Below, one piece after another: positions 58,696 through 64,000 of a DNA stretch of 64,000 nt. How positions within the stretch are numbered: position 1 is the first letter of the stretch; every line of letters starts with the position of its first letter. The notes beneath the pieces were generated by a model. The model had not been told where the DNA came from, did not search any database, and saw only the letters and a list, made by a program, of their open reading frames with translations. The position numbers were made by a program, and so were the translations under genes. This stretch comes from Nocardia gamkensis NBRC 108242. GTDB taxonomy: Bacteria; Actinomycetota; Actinomycetes; Mycobacteriales; Mycobacteriaceae. The stretch lies in contig NZ_BDBM01000016.1 of the NCBI RefSeq assembly GCF_001612985.1, forward strand, positions 1-64,000, in the 5' to 3' direction.

Positions 58696-58802
58696 CCCGG
58701 TTCCGCGGCTGTACGTCGCGGCAGCCGAGCCGGTGCGAATCGGCGCCGGATGAGGCGACTCCCGCGGATATGACATGGATCCGTCCGGAGGCGTCGGGCC
58801 GA

Positions 58803-59171
58803 TCAGACGCGGTCGTGGAGAGTGACCTGGTAGCCGTCGGGGTCGGCGAAGGTGAAGGTCCGACCGAAGGGGCCGTCGATCGGCGCGGAGACGATGGTGT
58901 GGCCGTCGGCGACGAGAGCATCGTGAATGGCCTGGACGTCCGTGGCGTGCAGCCAGATCGCGGCACCGATGCCGGGCCGAGCAACGGAGGCGAGATCGGT
59001 GCCGGGAACGACGTCGCGGAGTGCGAACGCGATCGGTTCCGTCTCGAAGACGACGGCGTGCGGAGGTCCGGCCTGCGAGCGGACGAGGCCGAGGTACTGC
59101 TCGTAGAACGCCTGCGAAGCGGCGAGGTCGCGCGCTTGGAGCGAGATGAAGTCGGGGCCGGTGACGGGCAT
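58803..59171 (-). CDS. VOC (glyoxalase/bleomycin-resistance fold) protein
   Basis: A 122-residue VOC protein: DFISLQARDLAASQAFYEQYLGL in the first beta-alpha-beta-beta-beta unit, and IWLHATDVQAIHDALVADGHTI, FADPDGYQVTLHDR in the second. Metal ligands are suggested by the conserved ends (Gln/His and Glu positions), but VTLHDR lacks the final Glu of many members. ATG 59171 is chosen because gaggag lies 8 bases upstream; a TTG five codons earlier is less likely. It shares twin operators with the divergent MarR gene, so it is probably its target and may sequester or modify a toxic compound. Confidence 0.85.
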   Translation of the reverse strand: MPVTGPDFISLQARDLAASQAFYEQYLGLVRSQAGPPHAVVFETEPIAFALRDVVPGTDLASVARPGIGAAIWLHATDVQAIHDALVADGHTIVSAPIDGPFGRTFTFADPDGYQVTLHDRV

Positions 59172-59189
59172 GATGATGCTCCTCAATCT

Positions 59190-59235
59190 GTGTCAGTTTT
59201 CTGACACCGATGAATCTATGTCAGAATGCTGACAT
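59190..59235. promoter_or_regulatory. Twin MarR-type operators
   Basis: Two copies of TGTCAG-N4-CTGACA lie 28 bases apart: 59191-59206 (GTGTCAG-TTTT-CTGACAC including flanks) and 59219-59234 (ATGTCAG-AATG-CTGACAT with flanks). The second overlaps the marR ATG at 59234, and the first is next to the VOC gene's ribosome site. Identical cores in a divergent gap strongly suggest the MarR protein binds both and controls both genes. Confidence 0.85.
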
Positions 59236-59692
59236 GAGTCAAGACGGTGCGGGCGTCGACCTGGAGACGTCACTGGGCTACCTGCTGAAGGAGGCCTCGA
59301 GCGCCCTTCGCGTGGCCATGGAGGAGGTGCTGCGGCCACTCGGGATGAGCGTGACGCACTACTCCTGTCTGGAGTTGCTGGCTCAACGACCGGGCCTGTC
59401 GAACTCCGAGCTCGCGCGGGGCGCGTTCGTGACACGGCAGTCGATGAACGTGCTACTCCAAACCCTGGAACGAGACGGCTACGTGACCAGGCCCGCGGAG
59501 GCACCCGTCGGAAAGGTTCTTCCTACGCGGCTCACGCCTCGCGGACGGCGGAGTCTCGAGAAGGCGACCGTAGCGGTCCGGTCCGTCGAGGTCAGAATGC
59601 TGGCCGGCCTGAGCGAGACCGAGCAGTCGAGCGCGTCCCGGATCCTGCGGAGCATGATCCATTCCCTGCGCGATGGCAACGACGGCGCGTAG
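59234..59692 (+). CDS. MarR-family transcriptional regulator
   Basis: A 152-residue MarR regulator. Winged HTH: HYSCLELLAQRPGLSNSELARGAFVTRQSMNVLLQTLERDGYVTRPAEAPVGKVLPTRLTPRGRRSLEKA (about residues 42-110). N- and C-terminal helices give the dimer interface. ATG 59234 is within an operator copy and has no clear Shine-Dalgarno; a leaderless message is possible. It is divergent from the VOC gene and likely represses both. The ligand is unknown. Confidence 0.9.
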   Translation: MSQDGAGVDLETSLGYLLKEASSALRVAMEEVLRPLGMSVTHYSCLELLAQRPGLSNSELARGAFVTRQSMNVLLQTLERDGYVTRPAEAPVGKVLPTRLTPRGRRSLEKATVAVRSVEVRMLAGLSETEQSSASRILRSMIHSLRDGNDGA

Positions 59693-59760
59693 CTCGTTCC
59701 CCGGCGCACGCCTGGTCGCGCGCGCAAATGCTGGTCTGCCCGAACGTCGGCCGTCCCACC

Positions 59761-60663
59761 TCACCGGGAACGAACGACGATCATCGGCACCTCTACCGAG
59801 TGCAGCAGCGCGTTGCTGGTCGACCCCAGCACGGTGCTCGCGAATCCGCCTCGACCGCGCGTACCCACGATCACCAATTGCGTATCCGCCGACTGCTCCA
59901 GCAGGGACCGCACCGGCCGATCCGCCGTGACGACGCGTCGCACGGTGACATCCGGATAGCGCTCCCCCCACCCCACCAGGCTCTCGGCCAAGACCGCCTC
60001 CGCCGATTCGCGGGCTGCGTCCCACCCTCGGGCAGGCATGTCCAGACCGCTGGTATCGCTCCATGCGTGCAGCGCGACGAGGTCGACCTTCCGCCGGGAT
60101 GCCTCCTCGAAGGCGAGTTCGACCGCGGGCACGCTGTTGCCGGTGCCGTCGACGCCGACGAGCACCGGTTGGCGGGCCGACACCGCATCGATCGCGGAGA
60201 TGCCATGGATCACCGCGACCGGGCAGTGCGCGTGGTGGGTGGTCGCGGTACTCACCGAACCGAGCAGGCCACGCTGGAACGCACCGAGCCCGCGGCTGCC
60301 GACCACCAGCATCCGCGCTCGCGCGGACCGGTCGATGAGCAGCGGGATGGCCGGCTCGAAGCTCACCTCGGTGGTGATCGCGGGTTCGTCGCCGGGTGCG
60401 GCTGTCCGCGCCACCCGCGCGGCCTCGGCGAGGATTCGGTCGCCGTCGCGGCGCAGCCACTCCAGGTCGGCCTCCCCCAGCGAGATACCCGGCCCGAAAC
60501 CGGTGGGTATGGCCATGGACGTGACGATGTGCAGCGCGCAACGATGCAGCGCCGCTTCGGCTGCCGACCAGGCCACCGCTTGATACGAACTGGCCGACCC
60601 GTCCACCGCCGCCAGGATCGGAGAGTTCGATTGTGTTGCGCGCGAGACCTTGTCGATGTCCAT
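59761..60663 (-). CDS. Tandem-domain universal stress protein A
   Basis: A 300-residue protein with two UspA domains (about 14-155 and 160-300). Each has the start strand PILAAVDGSASSYQAV or PVLVGVDGTGNSVPAV and an ATP-binding loop: VVGSRGLGAFQRGLLGSVST and IVGTRGRGGFASTVLGSTSN (G-x2-G-x9-G-S/T). Such tandem proteins belong to hypoxia and stress regulons in mycobacteria. ATG 60663 follows the Shine-Dalgarno-like ggaaagga. It is divergent from the second Usp across 299 bases. Confidence 0.92.
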   Translation of the reverse strand: MDIDKVSRATQSNSPILAAVDGSASSYQAVAWSAAEAALHRCALHIVTSMAIPTGFGPGISLGEADLEWLRRDGDRILAEAARVARTAAPGDEPAITTEVSFEPAIPLLIDRSARARMLVVGSRGLGAFQRGLLGSVSTATTHHAHCPVAVIHGISAIDAVSARQPVLVGVDGTGNSVPAVELAFEEASRRKVDLVALHAWSDTSGLDMPARGWDAARESAEAVLAESLVGWGERYPDVTVRRVVTADRPVRSLLEQSADTQLVIVGTRGRGGFASTVLGSTSNALLHSVEVPMIVVRSR

Positions 60664-60962
60664 GCCGTCTTCCTTTCCACTCCGCGTGCACTGCGGCCAC
60701 TTCGAGCATCGAGTCTCGGGCGGGTCATCGGCAGAGACGAAGGTCCTTCCCCGGAAGGGACCTCGGACCCTGGAGCACGGTTCTTGCGGTAGGTCGGCAG
60801 CGCCGGATACCGGTGCTTCCCCGGCCCGGTCCTGCTGCCGAAAGCCCTTCGCATCCGGGACCAACGCCAGGCGTGGGCGACCTCGCCGATCCCTACTCTT
60901 CGAGTACACGACATGCCCACTGCCCGGTCATGGCCGCCCACCAGGTTCAGAAAGCGAAAGTC

Positions 60963-61829
60963 ATGTCTGCCGACCCCGAGAATTCCCCCGTCCTCGTCGG
61001 CGTCGACGGGTCGGAGTCCGCGCTGGCCGCCGTGCGCTTCGCCGCGGCCGCCGCGGCCCGCCGCCACGCACCGCTGCGCATCATCGACTCGATTCCCGCA
61101 CCCTCCGATTTCGGACCGGGCGTCGCCCTCGAACGGATCGACTTCGACAGTTACCGCACGCAGGCGACCGCGGCACTCGAGGCCGCGCGGGAAGCCGCCG
61201 CGACAGCGGCCGCCCCGATCGGCGAACTCGACATCACCACCGAATTGGCCGAAGCACCACCGATCCCGCTCTTACGCGACCGATCCGAGAACGCGCGACT
61301 GCTCGTGGTCGGCACCCATGGGCTGGGCGTCTTCAGCCGCAGCATTCTCGGTTCGGTGAGCACCGCGCTGGCCAGGCACGCCGCATGCCCGGTCGCCGTG
61401 GTTCCCGTCGATGTCGAGCATGCGGACGGCCCGGTGATAGTGGGCGTGGACGGCTCGCCGTGCGGTGCGCGCGCCGTCGAGATCGCCTTCGAGGAAGCCG
61501 CCCATCGTGGCGCCGAACTGGTCGCGGTACACACCTGGTCGGAATTCTTCCGCTACGACTCGCGCGCCGAGATGCAGCAGGAGGGGGAGGAATTGCTCGC
61601 CGAGAGCCTGGCCGGGTACGGCGAGTGCTATCCGCAGGTGACGGTGCGGCGAGTGGTGGTCGAAGACCGCCCCGCCAGACGACTGCTCGAGGTGGGCGCG
61701 AACGCGCGGCTGATCGTCGTGGGCAGCCACGGGCGCGGCGGTTTCGCCGGAATGACCCTCGGCTCGGTGAGTCAGGCGGTGCTGCACGGGGCCTCGGTGC
61801 CCGTGCTCATCGCCAGATCGCAGAGCTGA
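60963..61829 (+). CDS. Tandem-domain universal stress protein B
   Basis: A 288-residue tandem UspA protein: PVLVGVDGSESALAAV and PVIVGVDGSPCGARAV begin the two domains, with ATP loops VVGTHGLGVFSRSILGSVST and VVGSHGRGGFAGMTLGSVSQ. It is a paralogue of the divergent protein encoded at 59761. ATG 60963 follows agaaagcgaaagtc. The two share the intergenic region, where DosR-like sequences were noted but are weak. Likely a cytosolic ATP-binding stress protein. Confidence 0.92.
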   Translation: MSADPENSPVLVGVDGSESALAAVRFAAAAAARRHAPLRIIDSIPAPSDFGPGVALERIDFDSYRTQATAALEAAREAAATAAAPIGELDITTELAEAPPIPLLRDRSENARLLVVGTHGLGVFSRSILGSVSTALARHAACPVAVVPVDVEHADGPVIVGVDGSPCGARAVEIAFEEAAHRGAELVAVHTWSEFFRYDSRAEMQQEGEELLAESLAGYGECYPQVTVRRVVVEDRPARRLLEVGANARLIVVGSHGRGGFAGMTLGSVSQAVLHGASVPVLIARSQS

Positions 61830-62034
61830 CAACCTCGCGTGTGCCACTTCGGCGATGGTGTCCTCGGGGGCCGTCGTCGCGGTGAGGAACTTCTGCAGGC
61901 TCAGATCCTCGGGACGGTAGAACAACGTGATCTCGGCGGCCGGACTCCGCAGGCGGCTGTCGTATTCGGACGAGGTCCTCACCGGCTGGGCATACCACCA
62001 CCGCCACGGCGAAAACGCCGGTGCGGCGCGGGGT

Positions 62035-63099
62035 TCACCCGACCCGATCGGTCGCCGCGCCCGCCGAGGGCTCGATCGGACCGACAGGGGCGAGCGGCCG
62101 AGCGAGTCGACCGACACTGTGCAGGTGGCGCAGCGCGTGGATATAGGAGTCCAGGAGGCCGGTCTGGCAATAGGGCAGCCCGCGCTCGGCGCAGAACTCC
62201 GCGACCAGCGGCTGGGCTCGGCGCAGGTTTGGCCGGGGCATGGACGGGAACAGGTGATGCTCGATCTGATAGTTCAGGCCGCCCAACGCCGTATCGATGA
62301 GCAGGCTGCCGCGGACGTTGCGGGAGGTGAGCACTTGACGTCGCAGAAAGTCCTTCGAGTCGTCGGCCGTCAGCACCTCCATCCCCTTGTGGTTGGGCGC
62401 GAAGGTGCAGCCCATGTAGAGCCCGAACAGGCCCTGGTGCACGAGGATGAAACCCACGGCCTCGGCCGGGGACAGGACCAGGAACACCGCGCAGAGGTAC
62501 CCGGTGGCGTGCGCGGCGAGCAACAGTCCCTCCCAGGCGCGGTGCGGGATGTCCCACCGCAGCACCGCACGGGCGCTCGCGAAGTGCAGGCTCCAGCCCT
62601 CCAGCAGCAGCATCGGAAAGAACAGCCAGGCCTGGTGCCGGAAAATCAGCCGCCGCAGGCCCCGGGCCGCGTGTGCTCGATCGCCGGAATGCGCCAGCAC
62701 ACCCATGACGTCGGGGTCGGCGCCCTCGGTGTTCGGGTGTGCGTGGTGCCGGTTGTGATTGCTGGTCCACCAGCCGATGCTCACCCCGATACCGAGGTTG
62801 CCGAAGAGCACGCCGTACAGGTAGTCGGCGCGCCGGGTGCCGAAGATCTGCCGGTGTCCGGCATCGTGGCCGAGGAAGGCGATCTGGGCGAACACCGCGG
62901 CCAGGAACGCGGCGACGCCCAGCTGCCACCACGAGTGGCCGACCACCACGAACGCCGTCCACCCGGCCGCGAACGCCACAGCTGTGAGCGCACTCTTCCA
63001 GAGGTAATACCGCCGCCGCCTGCTCAGCAGTCCCGCGCCCCGCACCCGGCGCAGCAACACCGCGTACTCACTGCCGCGCGCCGACACAGCACTTTCCAT
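62035..63099 (-). CDS. Membrane fatty acid desaturase (DesA3/linoleoyl-CoA type)
   Basis: A 354-residue integral membrane desaturase with three histidine boxes: HDAGH (78-82), HNRHH (115-119, within SNHNRHHAHPN) and QIEHH (278-282, in NYQIEHHLFPSMP). These bind the di-iron centre; Gln in the third box is typical of front-end (delta-5/6) and some mycobacterial acyl desaturases. Hydrophobic segments include ALTAVAFAAGWTAFVVVG, WLFFPMLLLEGW and TGYLCAVFLVLSPAEAVGFILV. ATG 63099 is used; ATG 63150, 17 codons upstream, is also in frame with no better ribosome site. No electron-transfer partner gene is adjacent. Confidence 0.9.
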   Translation of the reverse strand: MESAVSARGSEYAVLLRRVRGAGLLSRRRRYYLWKSALTAVAFAAGWTAFVVVGHSWWQLGVAAFLAAVFAQIAFLGHDAGHRQIFGTRRADYLYGVLFGNLGIGVSIGWWTSNHNRHHAHPNTEGADPDVMGVLAHSGDRAHAARGLRRLIFRHQAWLFFPMLLLEGWSLHFASARAVLRWDIPHRAWEGLLLAAHATGYLCAVFLVLSPAEAVGFILVHQGLFGLYMGCTFAPNHKGMEVLTADDSKDFLRRQVLTSRNVRGSLLIDTALGGLNYQIEHHLFPSMPRPNLRRAQPLVAEFCAERGLPYCQTGLLDSYIHALRHLHSVGRLARPLAPVGPIEPSAGAATDRVG

Positions 63100-63327
63100 C
63101 ACCACGGGCCGCCTACCGTCCTGCTCTCGCCGTTGTCCGCCGGAGCTCATCCGACCATTGGTGTTCGATCGCAAGTCAAGCACAGAACAGCTCAACCCTC
63201 GCGAGAACAGAATGCCGTGCACCGGCGGCGCCTCGTTTCCGACCCCGGCAGTACGGGTAGCTCGGACGAGAAGCCGGCGATGATCCGCGCTGGTTTCCGC
63301 GGGTTCGAGCAGTGAGGAGACGGTCGG

Positions 63328-64000
63328 GTGTCTGGGTTGTGGGTTGCGGGCGGGTGGGGGTTGCTGGCCGGATCCGCCCTGCTGATAGGGGCTTTGGTGG
63401 GATTCTTGGCGCGCGTCCCGACGAAGATCGTGGCCAGCGTGATGGGGTTCGGCAGCGGGGTGCTGCTGTCGGCGGTGTCGTTCGAGTTGATCGCCGACGC
63501 GCACGAACGCGCCGGATTGCCGCCCACCGCGCTCGGCGCCGTGTCCGGTGCGGTGATCTATACCCTGGCCAACCTCGCTCTGGCCCGTCGCGGAGCTCGC
63601 CACCGCAAGCGTTCGGGAGACCAGCAACCCAGCGAAGCCGAACAGTCCGGCTCCGGCACGGCCATCGCGTTGGGCGCGCTACTGGACGGTGTGCCCGAGT
63701 CCATCGTCATCGGGACCAGCTTGCTCGGCGGCAAGACCGTCAGCGCCGTCACCGTGGCCGCGGTGTTCATCAGCAATATCCCCGAGGGCCTGTCCAGCGC
63801 GGCCGGTATGCGCCGCGCCCACCGCCATCCGCGTTACGTGTTCGGCTTGTGGGGCGGGATAGCGGTGATCAGCGGCGTGTCCGCCATGGCGGGTTACGGA
63901 TTGCTCGGCGACGCCGCGCCCGCCGTGCTCGCGGCGATCACCGCACTGGCCGCGGGCGCGATCCTGGCCATGATCACCGACACCATGATTCCGGAGGCGT
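63328..64000 (+). CDS. ZIP-family metal transporter-like protein, cut by window end
   Basis: At least 224 codons, running off the right edge. It starts at GTG 63328 after gtgaggagacgg. Hydrophobic segments LLAGSALLIGALVGFLA, VMGFGSGVLLSAVSFELI and AIALGALLDGVPESIVIG are followed by AVFISNIPEGLSSAAG, then two more helices. The two ZIP metal-site segments are recognisable (DGVPES and SNIPEG), but the usual histidines (HNFPDG, HEIPEG forms) are replaced by Asp and Ser. It may move a different metal or have lost transport. The loop ARRGARHRKRSGDQQPSEAEQ is cytosolic and variable. Confidence 0.8.
   Translation, partial: MSGLWVAGGWGLLAGSALLIGALVGFLARVPTKIVASVMGFGSGVLLSAVSFELIADAHERAGLPPTALGAVSGAVIYTLANLALARRGARHRKRSGDQQPSEAEQSGSGTAIALGALLDGVPESIVIGTSLLGGKTVSAVTVAAVFISNIPEGLSSAAGMRRAHRHPRYVFGLWGGIAVISGVSAMAGYGLLGDAAPAVLAAITALAAGAILAMITDTMIPEA

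Noticed and set aside
58706..58727. CGGCTG...CAGCCG hairpin after the phosphoribosyltransferase gene
   Set aside because: Only 6 bp; too short to be called a terminator in such GC-rich sequence.
1..64000. CRISPR arrays, rRNA, complete tRNA genes and insertion sequences
   Set aside because: No regularly spaced repeats, no rRNA-like sequence, no complete cloverleaf and no transposase with terminal repeats were seen by eye; a tRNA or IS search program would settle this.

Overview
The window is high-GC DNA (roughly 70 percent, with strong G/C at third codon positions), densely packed with GTG/ATG/TTG starts and many 4-base ATGA or GTGA overlaps. That is the signature of a mycolic-acid actinomycete. 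Several gene families point to a Nocardia-like member of the Mycobacteriales: a MarP-type membrane protease, a ChoD-type GMC oxidoreductase, a fused CysNC, a three-gene set resembling Rv3529c-Rv3530c-Rv3531c, and KstR-type operator sequences. No rRNA, tRNA, CRISPR array, insertion sequence or origin was recognised.

Layout. (1) 0.3-4.1 kb: SnoaL-like protein, WYL regulator and a divergent UvrA-like ABC ATPase. (2) 4.2-11.3 kb: a sugar locus with a beta-propeller glycosidase-like protein, a fucose/arabinose-isomerase-like enzyme, an FGGY kinase, a thioredoxin gene fragment, a DUF2961/GH172 glycosidase and a second FGGY (xylulokinase-type) kinase. Together they could release a pentose, isomerise it and phosphorylate it; D-arabinose is the proposed substrate. 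(3) 11.4-22.7 kb: housekeeping and regulatory genes, including leuA with a 13-residue Leu-rich leader peptide and attenuator-like RNA, a GntR/ABC pair, a TetR/SRPBCC unit, HAD hydrolase, thioesterase, and a SnoaL-tailed ECF sigma factor beside an SDR and a DUF899 protein. (4) 22.7-29.7 kb: sulfotransferase, SDR and an Rv3531c-like protein on one side, then an IclR regulator, cysD and cysNC on the other. Sulfate activation (PAPS synthesis) and PAPS use are therefore neighbours, and KstR-like boxes stand before both arms.

(5) 29.7-39.6 kb: regulatory and accessory DNA. It holds an XRE protein, FAD monooxygenase, 7-TM protein with cytosolic tail and ImmA/IrrE metalloprotease; a LysR/MFS divergent pair; a small membrane protein and a resolvase-N-terminus-like protein divergent from an XRE-TPR regulator; and a GNAT enzyme. 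(6) 39.6-46.6 kb: epoxide hydrolase, a large AAA-LuxR regulator, and a FadE5-like acyl-CoA dehydrogenase followed by a TetR regulator, with the same candidate operator before both. (7) 47.1-53.9 kb: a tightly coupled six-gene operon of GntR/UTRA regulator, 8Fe-8S ferredoxin, SsuABC-type ABC transporter and an AprA-like flavoprotein carrying a HEAT-repeat tail. This is the best candidate for an undescribed redox/sulfur system. (8) 54-64 kb: MarP-like protease, epimerase, GNAT, ChoD-like oxidase, phosphoribosyltransferase, VOC protein and MarR regulator sharing twin operators, two divergent universal stress proteins, a fatty acid desaturase and the start of a ZIP-like transporter cut by the window edge.

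All family names come from reading motifs and remembered family features; no database search was run.
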